From: UMGS1696 sp963642885
Lineage (GTDB): Bacteria; Bacillota; Clostridia; Oscillospirales; CAG-272
Direction of reading: 5' to 3'
DNA length: 64,000 nucleotides
NCBI GenBank assembly: GCA_963642885.1
Contig: CAVIJI010000004.1
Location: 1 to 64,000, forward strand
The notes under the pieces: generated by a model
What the model was told of the DNA's origin: nothing
What the model saw: the letters and a program-made list of their open reading frames with translations, nothing else
Database searches by the model: none
Shown: positions 1 to 7,960 of the stretch, in pieces
How the letters are laid out: each line of letters begins with the position of its first letter
Numbering within the stretch: position 1 is the stretch's first letter
Made by a program: the position numbers and the translations under genes

Positions 1-54
1 GAGTAAATCTATCACATGATAAAGAAACAATTTATAATTGCATTGGGGAAGAAA

Positions 55-1269
55 ATGAAATATATAGCAATACTCGGTTTCGGTGTAGTAGGCGGAGGCA
101 TTCCGGAAGTTATTAAAGCCGACTGTGAGAAAATCAAAAAGGTTGTAGGCGATGATGTAGAGGTAAAATACATTCTCGATTTAAGAGATTTTCCCGATTC
201 TCCGTATGCATCGAAAGTAGTACATGACATAAGCGTTATTATAAACGACAAGGATATAGATGTTGTTTGCGAGGTTATGGGCGGCTCGCATCCCGCGCGT
301 GAATTTTCAATTGACTGTATGAAAGCGGGAAAAAGTGTGGTTACGTCAAACAAAGAGGTCGTTGCGAATTACGGAGATGAACTGCTTTCGTGTGCAAGAG
401 ATAACGGGGTTTCCTATCTGTTCGAGGCAAGCGTGGGAGGCGGCATACCTGTATTGCGTTCGTTTGCGACATCTCTTGCGGGTGAAAAAATCAAGAGTAT
501 TACCGGTATAGTAAACGGTACCACAAACTATATTCTTACGAGAATGAAAAAGGGCGGACTTAGCTTTGAAAGTGCTCTTGCGGAAGCACAGGCATTCGGC
601 TTCGCCGAAAAGGATCCGTCAAGCGATATAGACGGCATAGACGCAAAAAGAAAAATTATCATTCTGCTTGCGCTGGCTACGGGAAAGCTTTATTCATCGG
701 AGTATGTTATAACAAACACAATGAAGGAAATCACTTCCGAGGATATGGAAAGCGCAATGCAAATCGACGGAGAAGTAAAGCTTATTGCCAGAGCGGAAAC
801 GGATTCGAACGATAATGTTTCTGTGTGTGTCTCACCGATGATTGTACGTCATTCCTCCTTGCTGTCGCACATTTCGGATGTGTTCAACGGAATATCGGTA
901 GAATGCGAAACCTTAGGCGAGGTGATTTTCTACGGAAGAGGAGCGGGCAGAATGGCAACGGCCGGTGCGGTTGTAGCCGATGTATGTGCGGTATTGTCGG
1001 GAAGTGCACGTCATGAGTATATACCGGAATTTACACGAGCATCCGATGACAGTGTCAACACGTACGAGAATGAGAAGTACGACTGGTGTATTACGGCGAA
1101 AGCAAGAGATGAGGAGCTGTGTTATGTGCTTGAGCATTATGATACTACAGTGAAAAAGTTGGCGAGAACCGGAGAGCGTGCAAGGGTGACCGCATTTAAT
1201 ATGAGTATTAAAGAAATAAAGGAAGCCGCAAACCAGCTCAGTGAGCTGAAATATATAAGACTTATCTGA
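55..1269 (+). CDS. hom: Homoserine dehydrogenase
   Basis: NAD(P)-dependent reduction of aspartate semialdehyde to homoserine, the branch point to threonine and methionine. The 404-residue product opens with the Rossmann motif GFGVVGGG (about residues 8-15). It carries VTSNKEVVA near 100, the signature ASVGGGIPVLRSF, then GIVNGTTNYILT, and the catalytic segment DPSSDIDGIDAKRK near 190-200. The C-terminal 65 residues could be a degenerate ACT-like tail, but I cannot show this. An in-frame ATG lies upstream at 16; the ATG at 55 is preferred because GGGGAAG lies just before it and the Rossmann strand starts there. The promoter may lie outside the window. No threonine pathway partner follows; a terminator does. 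Confidence 0.95.
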   Translation: MKYIAILGFGVVGGGIPEVIKADCEKIKKVVGDDVEVKYILDLRDFPDSPYASKVVHDISVIINDKDIDVVCEVMGGSHPAREFSIDCMKAGKSVVTSNKEVVANYGDELLSCARDNGVSYLFEASVGGGIPVLRSFATSLAGEKIKSITGIVNGTTNYILTRMKKGGLSFESALAEAQAFGFAEKDPSSDIDGIDAKRKIIILLALATGKLYSSEYVITNTMKEITSEDMESAMQIDGEVKLIARAETDSNDNVSVCVSPMIVRHSSLLSHISDVFNGISVECETLGEVIFYGRGAGRMATAGAVVADVCAVLSGSARHEYIPEFTRASDDSVNTYENEKYDWCITAKARDEELCYVLEHYDTTVKKLARTGERARVTAFNMSIKEIKEAANQLSELKYIRLI

Positions 1270-1285
1270 ATTAATAAGCATATAA

Positions 1286-1325
1286 AAAACAAGGAAGCAG
1301 TATGATATACCGACTTCCTTGTTTT
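1286..1325. terminator. Bidirectional intrinsic terminator between hom and EamA gene
   Basis: Perfect 12-bp inverted repeat, arms AAAACAAGGAAG (1286-1297) and CTTCCTTGTTTT (1314-1325), with A and T runs at the outer ends. It sits between two convergent genes and can serve both. Confidence 0.85.
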
Positions 1326-1338
1326 ATATACAGTGTGT

Positions 1339-2202
1339 TTAAATTATCATCAGGAGCGTTCCGCCCACAATAAGCACGAGACCAATTCCCGATTTCATAT
1401 TCAGTTTTTCTTTAAACACGATGTACGAGAATGCGACCGTTACAAGTATGCTCAATTTATCAATGGGAACAACAGCGCTCGCCTGACCGTCCTTGAGAGC
1501 TTTATAATAACAAAGCCAGGATGCTCCCGTTGCAAGTCCCGAAAGACAAATGAAAATCAATTCATTATGCGGAATATCTTTTATGCCGTGCTGTTTGTGT
1601 TTAACAAAAACAATAAGCCACGCCATTATGAGAACGACACAAGTGCGTATTGCGGTTCCGAGGTTTGAATCTATGCCGTCAATACCGATTTTACCGAGTA
1701 TTGATGTTAAACTTGCGAACACAGCCGAAAGTACGGCATATATGAACCAGCTTTTATTGCTATCTTTATTCTCCGAAGTGCTTTCCTTTTTTTGTATCAT
1801 GAGGAATGTACCGACGGCGATTAAAACAACGGCAATTCCTTTTATAAGGGAAATACCCTCATGCAGAATTATGAAAGCGAGTATTATAGTAAGTATTGTG
1901 CTTGACTTATCTATGGGAACAACCTTGTTGACATCACCGTATCTGAGTGCATGGAAGTAGCATAGCCAGGATGCACCTGTCGCCGCACCTGAAAGAATCA
2001 GAAAAATCAACGTTTTCGGTGAGATAGATGATATAGTGCTTTGAGAACCGACTACGAATACCATTATCCAAGCGAAAATGAGTACGACAATCGTTCTGAC
2101 GGCGGTTGCGACATCGGAGTCGGTTTTGCGTATACCGCACTTGGCAAGGATAGATGTAATTCCCGCGAAAAAAGCAGATAGAAAAGCAAAAACAATCCAC
2201 AT
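1339..2202 (-). CDS. EamA/DMT-family transporter with two near-identical halves
   Basis: Ten-helix drug/metabolite-superfamily permease of 287 residues, substrate unknown. Two EamA repeats are visible. Half 1 has ATAVRTIVVLIFAW and ATGASWLCYFHAL; half 2 has GTAIRTCVVLIMAW and ATGASWLCYYKAL. Both continue into VVPIDK. A charged linker (ESTSENKDSNK) joins them. The reading frame stays open upstream to 2547, but that extension overlaps the oxidoreductase gene and is polar. The ATG at 2202, where the hydrophobic helix begins, is preferred and lies just downstream of a consensus promoter. Such similar halves suggest fusion of two copies of a single-domain EamA gene. Confidence 0.85.
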   Translation of the reverse strand: MWIVFAFLSAFFAGITSILAKCGIRKTDSDVATAVRTIVVLIFAWIMVFVVGSQSTISSISPKTLIFLILSGAATGASWLCYFHALRYGDVNKVVPIDKSSTILTIILAFIILHEGISLIKGIAVVLIAVGTFLMIQKKESTSENKDSNKSWFIYAVLSAVFASLTSILGKIGIDGIDSNLGTAIRTCVVLIMAWLIVFVKHKQHGIKDIPHNELIFICLSGLATGASWLCYYKALKDGQASAVVPIDKLSILVTVAFSYIVFKEKLNMKSGIGLVLIVGGTLLMII

Positions 2203-2238
2203 AAATAACACGACCTTAGAATTTAGTTTGCGAAATGA

Positions 2239-2267
2239 ATTATAGCACCGTATATGCTGATTGTCAA
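2239..2267 (-). promoter_or_regulatory. Sigma-A promoter of EamA gene
   Basis: Reading the minus strand: TTGACA (2262-2267), 17-bp spacer, TATAAT (2239-2244), with the ATG at 2202 about 30 nt downstream of the predicted start. Both hexamers are perfect consensus. Confidence 0.8.
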
Positions 2268-2274
2268 TATAAAA

Positions 2275-2298
2275 GGGAGATGCGCGGTCGCATCTCCC
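2275..2298 (-). terminator. Intrinsic terminator of the oxidoreductase operon
   Basis: Perfect 10-bp stem (GGGAGATGCG with CGCATCTCCC) and a 4-nt loop. On the minus strand it is followed by a short T tract. It lies 25 nt past the stop of the Gfo/Idh gene. Confidence 0.85.
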
Positions 2299-2323
2299 TA
2301 TAAAATTTATTTCAGTCAAATAC

Positions 2324-3463
2324 TCAGATTTCGCCGAACTTGATTTCAACTTCGTGACCGCAAGCAGCGGACTTGTTGATACCGTCGATAATAGCCTGGT
2401 TGTAAAGAATCTGTGATGTGGGAACCGGAGCGGGACCGTTTGTCTTAACTGCATCGAGGAAGGAACGAATCTTCTTGTCGAAGAGGCCGCCCTTGCCTGT
2501 GTTGGGAAGAATCGGAATAACGGTTTCTGTCTGTGCGCCGCATACATCGTGATAAAGAGTCATGGGGCCGCCTACCGAGCCGTTCCAGCAGTCTGTGGAA
2601 GGAATACGGAGTGCGCCTTCGGTACCGAAGATGATGGTATCGCCGGGTGTGTTTACATGCATAGCCCACGCGATTCTGAAGTCGAGGATAATGTCGCCTT
2701 CGAGACGAATGAATGCTGCTGCAAAGTCGTCAACGGAGAAACGAGCTGCGTCAGCACCGTTGTACTTGGGGTTCTTTCCGAAGAAATCGGATGTGTAGCC
2801 GGATACTGTGAGCGGCTTCGGATAACCGATTGCGTTAAGTACCATGTCGAGAGAGTAGCATCCGATATCGCCGAGAGCGCCGATACCGCCTGTTGACTTT
2901 TCGATGAATGTGGAGCCCGGAATACCTCTTCTTCTGCCGCCGCCGGTCTGAATGTAGTAAATCTTACCGAGAACGCCGGAATCAACGATCTTCTTGATCA
3001 TCTGCATATTGGCATCGAATCTGGGCTGGAAACCGACGGATACGAATTTGCCGCTTGCTTTTTCGGCTCTGCATACTGCTTCTGCTTCTTCGAGTGTTAC
3101 GGAGAAGGGCTTTTCGAGAAGTACCGGAATACCATGCTCGAGAGCGTAGATTGTGGGAACTGCGTGCTGTGTGTTGTATGTGCATACGGAAACAGCATCA
3201 AGTTCTTCGTTGTCTATCATTTCCTTGTGAGAGGGATAGAATCTAACGCCTTCAACACCGTGCTTCTTCATGAATTTCTCTGCCTTGCCGGGAATAAGAT
3301 CGGCAGCGGCAACGACTTCTACGTCATCCTGAAGCTTGTAGCTTTCGATGTGGGATTCTGCAATCCAACCTGTACCGATAATACCGACCTTTAACTTTTT
3401 GCCGGAATTTACTTTTTCTTCTTCAACTGTCTGTTTGAATTGACTGAGAACTGCGTCTGACAT
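2324..3463 (-). CDS. Gfo/Idh/MocA-family NAD(P)-dependent oxidoreductase
   Basis: Sugar or inositol-type dehydrogenase of 379 residues. The N-terminal Rossmann fold has VGIIGTGWIAESH (about residues 25-37). The family motif EKP follows in VLLEKPFS near 120, and the substrate domain contains GGIGALGDIGCYSLDM, where the conserved D and C/H-type residues of the active site fall. Start ATG at 3463 is preceded by AAAGGCGG. It is the second gene of a two-gene operon after a sugar phosphate isomerase/epimerase, a pairing typical of catabolism of cyclitols or glycosides. The substrate cannot be read from sequence. Confidence 0.9.
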   Translation of the reverse strand: MSDAVLSQFKQTVEEEKVNSGKKLKVGIIGTGWIAESHIESYKLQDDVEVVAAADLIPGKAEKFMKKHGVEGVRFYPSHKEMIDNEELDAVSVCTYNTQHAVPTIYALEHGIPVLLEKPFSVTLEEAEAVCRAEKASGKFVSVGFQPRFDANMQMIKKIVDSGVLGKIYYIQTGGGRRRGIPGSTFIEKSTGGIGALGDIGCYSLDMVLNAIGYPKPLTVSGYTSDFFGKNPKYNGADAARFSVDDFAAAFIRLEGDIILDFRIAWAMHVNTPGDTIIFGTEGALRIPSTDCWNGSVGGPMTLYHDVCGAQTETVIPILPNTGKGGLFDKKIRSFLDAVKTNGPAPVPTSQILYNQAIIDGINKSAACGHEVEIKFGEI

Positions 3464-3550
3464 TTATTTTGTCCGCCTTTCATTGATTTTTTATTCATAA
3501 CCGCTCCTTGTCGGACAGCGGATTATTTCGATACTGATTATTAAATCGGA

Positions 3551-4375
3551 TTACCAACCTATAGAGCGCAGATATTCGCGGCTCGCCTTTATGGAATCCA
3601 TTCTCGAAAGACCCATAGAGGGCTCATCCTGTTCCACAACTACCCATTCGGCACCCGACTTAACGGAAGCGTCGAGAATTGCGGGCATATCCTGCATTCC
3701 GTGACCAACGGGACGGAATTCGAATGAGGAAGGTTCATCGTCGTCTTTGTCGTCATCCAAGCCGATAAGCGCGTAAAGATGCTTCGGAAGCTTGCCTTCG
3801 ATGTTGAAATCCTTGAGATGAACAACGGGTGTACGTCCATTGTATTTTGCGATAAATTCAGCGGGATTCTCGCCGCCGATATTAACCCAGCAGGTGTCGA
3901 GCTCGGTCTGGAGGTATTCCGCGGGAACCTTCTTGTACAGAATGTCAAGACCGTACTCGCCGTCCACTTTCTTGAATTCGAAATCGTGGTTGTGATAAAG
4001 AAGTGTTATACCGTATTCTTTCGCTTTTTTGCCGAGAGAAGCTATTTCATCTATTGTTTTGAAAAAGTCGGAAGCACCCGGACGTCTTTCTTCGGTAACG
4101 TAAGGGACAGCAACAAAACGGCATCCGATTGCCTGATATGTCTTGAATGTACCGTCGGGATCGGCCAACATTTCAACGAGCGGAACATGAGCCGAAATCG
4201 GTACCAATCCGATTGCATCGAGTAAACCTTTGATATAGTCGGCCGAGTGACCGTAGAGACCGGCGAATTCGACTCCGTCGTATCCCATTTCCTTGACCTT
4301 GCGAAGTGCGGACGCCATGTCGGCTTCAACACTGTCTCTTATAGAATATAACTGAACAGCTACGGGCAATGCCAT
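3551..4375 (-). CDS. Sugar phosphate isomerase/epimerase (AP_endonuc_2 TIM barrel)
   Basis: 274-residue TIM barrel of the xylose-isomerase-like/IolE superfamily. Visible elements are VQLYSIRDSV at the first strand, GYDGVEFAG at the second, LLYHNHDFEF (metal-ligand region) near 125-135, ELDTCWVNIGG and PVVHLKDF (metal ligands E, D, H), and a C-terminal WVVVEQDEP. Start at 4375 follows a perfect GGAGG. First gene of the operon with the downstream oxidoreductase, 87 nt apart. Substrate unknown. Confidence 0.88.
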   Translation of the reverse strand: MALPVAVQLYSIRDSVEADMASALRKVKEMGYDGVEFAGLYGHSADYIKGLLDAIGLVPISAHVPLVEMLADPDGTFKTYQAIGCRFVAVPYVTEERRPGASDFFKTIDEIASLGKKAKEYGITLLYHNHDFEFKKVDGEYGLDILYKKVPAEYLQTELDTCWVNIGGENPAEFIAKYNGRTPVVHLKDFNIEGKLPKHLYALIGLDDDKDDDEPSSFEFRPVGHGMQDMPAILDASVKSGAEWVVVEQDEPSMGLSRMDSIKASREYLRSIGW

Positions 4376-4417
4376 AATAAAACCTCCGTATATATAGGAT
4401 ATGGCGGATTAAAGCGG

Positions 4418-4431
4418 TTTTCACGTGAAAA
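4418..4431. promoter_or_regulatory. 14-bp palindrome, candidate operator of the epimerase operon
   Basis: TTTTCACGTGAAAA is a perfect palindrome, 43 nt upstream of the ATG at 4375. The size and position fit a dimeric repressor operator. I found no clear promoter hexamers around it, so its role is inferred. Confidence 0.4.
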
Positions 4432-4701
4432 ACATAAGCAAAGTTCAATTCGCACCGAATCCGTTGTATCCGACTTATCCGTAGAAATGCATAACCGCAA
4501 AGTGTCAAAATCAAACTGACACCTTTGTTAAATATTATAACTTAATGAACATATAAAATCAAGTGTTTTTTGAGATATTTTGAATGAAATAATGTTATTG
4601 CTTTTCCGTACTTGCCGAAAACATTTCGAATAGGTGTAAACGGAAGGCGTGAGAAAATAAAATATTGTGCTTTTTGGCAATTGACAAGTGTGGGATAATA
4701 C

Positions 4702-4711
4702 NNNNNNNNNN
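4702..4711. other. Assembly gap (10 N)
   Basis: Ten consecutive N, the usual placeholder for a scaffold join of unknown true length. It interrupts the guaB upstream region: TTGACA lies at 4681-4686 and TATAAT at 4713-4718 on either side, so the guaB promoter probably spans it. Confidence 0.95.
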
Positions 4712-4791
4712 TCTATAATCTATACAATATACATTTGGTATACACTTTAAACAGTCATGAACATATTTTACAGAAAGGTTTGGTTTTGAAG

Positions 4792-6270
4792 ATGGCAAAA
4801 GACTTTATTGCAAATAAAATTGCATATGAAGGAATAACCTTCGACGATGTACTGCTTATACCGGCAAAAAGCGATGTTCTTCCCAGAACGGTATCTTTAA
4901 AGACTCATCTGACAAAGAAAATTGAGCTTAACATTCCGCTTATGAGTGCGGCTATGGATACTGTTACCGAATATGCTCTCGCAATCGCTATGGCAAGAGA
5001 AGGCGGAATCGGTATTATCCATAAGAATATGACAATAGAACAGCAATGTGATCAGGTTGAGCGTGTTAAAAGAAGTGAAAACGGAGTAATAACAGACCCG
5101 TTCTTCCTCCATCCTGATAATTTTGTTTACGAAGCAGACGAGCTTATGGGCAAATACAAAATCTCCGGTGTTCCGATATGCGATGAAAACGGTGTGCTTG
5201 TCGGAATTATCACAAACCGTGACCTTCGATTCATGACTGACTATAATGTTCCGATAAAGGACGTTATGACAAAGGAAAATCTCATAACCGTCCCCGTAGG
5301 AACAACACTCGAACAGGCTAAGGAGATACTCCGCAAGCATAAAATCGAGAAGCTCCCCATAGTAGATGATAAGAACAAGCTCCGCGGACTCATCACGATA
5401 AAGGATATAGAAAAAGCGGATCGTTATCCCAATTCCGCAAAGGATGAGCATGGCAGACTTTTATGCGGTGCGGCAATCGGCGTAACAGCCGATGTAACGG
5501 AACGTGCGGGTGCGCTGATTAAAGCAGGTGCGGATGTACTGGTTCTCGATTCCGCTCACGGACATTCGAGAAATATTCTGAATTGTATCAATAAGGTTAA
5601 GTCCGCTTATCCCGAATGCCAGCTGATAGCGGGCAATATCGCAACGGGCGAAGCTGCTCACGACCTCATTTCCGCAGGTGCGGATGCCATAAAGGTGGGT
5701 ATCGGTCCCGGCTCTATTTGCACCACACGTGTAGTAGCGGGCATAGGAGTACCTCAGATTTCTGCTATTATGAACGCATATTCCGAAGCATTCGAAGACG
5801 GGATTCCCGTTATTGCCGACGGCGGTATAAAGTACAGCGGCGATATAACAAAGGCAGTCGCAGCCGGAGCTAATGTAATAATGGTCGGCTCACTTCTCGC
5901 AGGATGCGAGGAAAGCCCCGGAGATACCGAAATTTATCAGGGAAGAAGATTTAAAGTATATCGCGGTATGGGTTCTCTTGCCGCTATGGAAAAAGGTTCG
6001 AAGGACAGATATTTCCAGGAAGGCGCAAAGAAGCTTGTTCCCGAAGGCGTAGAAGGAAGAGTACCTTACAAGGGACCTCTTGCCGATACCGTATTCCAGC
6101 TGATGGGCGGTCTCCGTTCCGGTATGGGTTACTGCGGTGCGGCGACAATCGAGGATCTGAAGCAGAACGGCAGATTTGTTAAGATGTCGGGCAACGGACT
6201 TAAGGAATCGCATCCTCATGACATTTCGATAACAAAGGAAGCTCCCAACTACTCGGCACTTCCGCTTTAA
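4792..6270 (+). CDS. guaB: IMP dehydrogenase
   Basis: Oxidises IMP to XMP with NAD+, the committed step to GMP. The 492-residue product has the usual layout: an N-terminal barrel segment with FDDVLLIPAKS and PLMSAAMDTVTE, a CBS pair at about residues 95-205, the catalytic loop GIGPGSICTTRVVAG containing the nucleophilic Cys, the phosphate site IADGGIKYSGD, and the flap with YRGMGSLAAM and EGRVPYKG. AAAGG at 4774-4778 is ideally placed for an in-frame TTG at 4786 (spacing 7), while ATG at 4792 is 13 nt away; the true start may be either. Length is typical of bacterial GuaB. Confidence 0.97.
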   Translation: MAKDFIANKIAYEGITFDDVLLIPAKSDVLPRTVSLKTHLTKKIELNIPLMSAAMDTVTEYALAIAMAREGGIGIIHKNMTIEQQCDQVERVKRSENGVITDPFFLHPDNFVYEADELMGKYKISGVPICDENGVLVGIITNRDLRFMTDYNVPIKDVMTKENLITVPVGTTLEQAKEILRKHKIEKLPIVDDKNKLRGLITIKDIEKADRYPNSAKDEHGRLLCGAAIGVTADVTERAGALIKAGADVLVLDSAHGHSRNILNCINKVKSAYPECQLIAGNIATGEAAHDLISAGADAIKVGIGPGSICTTRVVAGIGVPQISAIMNAYSEAFEDGIPVIADGGIKYSGDITKAVAAGANVIMVGSLLAGCEESPGDTEIYQGRRFKVYRGMGSLAAMEKGSKDRYFQEGAKKLVPEGVEGRVPYKGPLADTVFQLMGGLRSGMGYCGAATIEDLKQNGRFVKMSGNGLKESHPHDISITKEAPNYSALPL

Positions 6271-6311
6271 TTACAGACTATAACGTCGGAATAAGATACG
6301 ATTAATCGAAA

Positions 6312-6356
6312 ATATCCTTCGCTGTATGCGGTTAGCATACACGAAGGATATTTTTT
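6312..6356. terminator. Bidirectional terminator between guaB and the AraC gene
   Basis: Long hairpin: ATATCCTTCG (6312-6321) pairs with CGAAGGATAT (6342-6351), extended inside by GTATGC/GCATAC, loop GGTTA, followed by a T run on the plus strand. On the minus strand it follows the AraC gene only after its last codons, so it mainly serves guaB. Confidence 0.85.
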
Positions 6357-7182
6357 ATTTTGTTTGTCTGTATTTGTTTGGTGTGCACCCTACGGCTTTC
6401 TTAAAGGCACCTGAAAAATGCTGGGTGTTTGAGTAGTTCAGAAGAGAAGCGATTTCCTTAATGGGCATAAAGGTTCCCCGAAGAAGGCTTTTGGATATCG
6501 ATATTTTTTTATCGAGAACATATTGTATCGGGGTGATACCGTACCGCTGTTTAAACAGCCTTATGACATGCATTTTAGTAATTCCGAATTGCGACGCAAT
6601 GTCATCAAGCGATATATCGTTGTATATATTTTTGTCGATAAATGTGCGTATTTTTTCTTCTACGGTGATATTTTTGAAATCAGACGGGAAAAATCGCGCT
6701 TTTGTGGCAATAACGAGCATGTCGAAAATCAGAGTCAGAATTTCCGCGTAAATGTCGGATTCATTGGTGTCATCGATATGTTCGAGCTTGTCGTGAATTT
6801 CTATAAACAAGCTCATTACATTTACATCAGCCGTGAATACGGTATTTATATTAAAAAAGGAGAACAGCTTGCGAACGAGCTCACCGTCAAGATTTATCCA
6901 CATTTTTTCATACGGATCATCTGATGAAGCATAGTGAAGCTCATCTACACCCTTTTCGAGGCAGTAAAACATACCTTCATGAACATCGTAAACCGTACCG
7001 CCGACCTCTATGGCTCCGTGGCCGGAGACAACATATTCGAAAACATAAACCTCGCAGTTGCTTCTGTATATTCTGTAATTCGGATTTTTATATGTTATCC
7101 CCGCAAGCATACATGAAAATTCGGAGTGTGGATCGTTTTTTCCTACATAAATGATTTTCTCGTTGTAGGTATTGAAATACAT
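6355..7182 (-). CDS. AraC-family transcriptional regulator
   Basis: 275 residues. An N-terminal cupin-like sensor domain (YVFEYVVSGHGAIEVGGTVY, about residues 48-67) is followed by a C-terminal double helix-turn-helix. First HTH: ISLDDIASQFGITKMHVIRL. Second HTH ends in the family signature: IKEIASLLNYSNTQHFSGAF, then CTPNKYRQ. This is the usual layout of sugar-responsive AraC regulators. Start ATG 7182 has AGGAGC upstream and its own consensus promoter. It is divergent from the DUF1836-flotillin operon, which it could control. Ligand unknown. Confidence 0.9.
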   Translation of the reverse strand: MYFNTYNEKIIYVGKNDPHSEFSCMLAGITYKNPNYRIYRSNCEVYVFEYVVSGHGAIEVGGTVYDVHEGMFYCLEKGVDELHYASSDDPYEKMWINLDGELVRKLFSFFNINTVFTADVNVMSLFIEIHDKLEHIDDTNESDIYAEILTLIFDMLVIATKARFFPSDFKNITVEEKIRTFIDKNIYNDISLDDIASQFGITKMHVIRLFKQRYGITPIQYVLDKKISISKSLLRGTFMPIKEIASLLNYSNTQHFSGAFKKAVGCTPNKYRQTK

Positions 7183-7218
7183 CGGTAAAAGCTCCTGTCC
7201 TGATACTGTTACCGTTTA

Positions 7219-7247
7219 ATTATACAGCGAAAAGCTGTCGTTGTCAA
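7219..7247 (-). promoter_or_regulatory. Promoter of AraC gene with palindrome in the spacer
   Basis: Minus strand: TTGACA (7242-7247), 17-bp spacer, TATAAT (7219-7224). The spacer includes the inverted repeat ACAGC-N5-GCTGT (7224-7238), placed where a bound dimer would block or remodel RNA polymerase. Confidence 0.75.
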
Positions 7248-7293
7248 ACGAAGGAAATCACATTAATATTTGATTAATTTCATATTTTTCGTG

Positions 7294-7322
7294 TTGACGT
7301 TCAAATGAACGCATGATATAAT
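7294..7322 (+). promoter_or_regulatory. Promoter of DUF1836-NfeD-flotillin operon with palindrome in the spacer
   Basis: TTGACG (7294-7299), 17-bp spacer, TATAAT (7317-7322). Arms CGTTCA (7298-7303) and TGAACG (7306-7311), separated by AA, form an inverted repeat that overlaps the -35 end and the spacer. This is a common operator position for a repressor or a MerR-like activator; the first gene of the operon encodes an HTH protein. Confidence 0.75.
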
Positions 7323-7361
7323 ATTTATAACGACATCACACGGAAGGGAGTAAATAAATGA

Positions 7362-7958
7362 ATGCTTAACGATGAGCAAATAAACAATATTCCGGGGACC
7401 GTATTGAATCGTGAGAAAATGGGCGGCGCAACGGGTCTTGACTTTTTGGATAAAGTGTTTTATATTACAGACAGAATAATGCTGGCACAGATTAAAGAGA
7501 TTACCGGAATCGACGGCACAACACTTCAGAATTGGCTTAAAAGAGGATGGGTGGGAAGTCCCGAGAAAAAATCGTATACCAAGGAGCACCTATCGCGTAT
7601 ATTGATTATAAATATGATGCGTGACACGATGCAGCTTTCGCGTATAATATATCTCTTGGAATTTATAAACGGTAAAACCGAGCAGGATAAAATAATCAGT
7701 GAGAGCGAGCTGTACGGATATACATGTACGGTAATCGGGAAGCTATCATCAAATGAAAACGGGATTTATGTCGGCATAGACAAAGCAATCGAGGAGGTTC
7801 TTGCCGATTATGCCGAGCCTGTTACGGGAGCCGAGAGGAGGCTGTCCGTCGGAATTAAGGTAATCGCACTGACATACTGTTCATCATTGATAAAAGCTCA
7901 GGCGGAAACGATGCTCGATAATCTCGGAGCGGAAAAATCACATAAGAAAGGAAGATGA
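7362..7958 (+). CDS. DUF1836-family HTH regulator
   Basis: 198 residues. The central segment IKEITGIDGTTLQNWLKRGW, followed by KSYTKEHLSRILIINMMRD, has the look of a MerR-type helix-turn-helix with wing and matches the DUF1836 pattern found across Firmicutes. The rest is alpha-helical with no known effector site. Start at 7362 is chosen because the ATG 4 nt earlier ends after three codons; GGAAGGGAG lies upstream. It overlaps the NfeD region by a few bases if the upstream NfeD ATG is used. Likely autoregulates through the palindrome in its promoter. Function of the family is not established. Confidence 0.75.
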   Translation: MLNDEQINNIPGTVLNREKMGGATGLDFLDKVFYITDRIMLAQIKEITGIDGTTLQNWLKRGWVGSPEKKSYTKEHLSRILIINMMRDTMQLSRIIYLLEFINGKTEQDKIISESELYGYTCTVIGKLSSNENGIYVGIDKAIEEVLADYAEPVTGAERRLSVGIKVIALTYCSSLIKAQAETMLDNLGAEKSHKKGR

Positions 7959-7960
7959 AT

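Larger units (their letters stand above)
4376..4791. other. Intergenic region between the epimerase operon and guaB
   Basis: 416 nt without a supportable gene. It holds the palindrome at 4418-4431, an AT-rich stretch, a TTGACA at 4681 and the scaffold gap. Reading frames crossing it are short and interrupted by the N run. Confidence 0.7.

Noticed and set aside
2203..2547. N-terminal extension of the EamA frame, 115 residues longer
   Set aside because: It is polar and low-complexity, overlaps the Gfo/Idh gene, and lies upstream of a consensus promoter whose start would fall after it.
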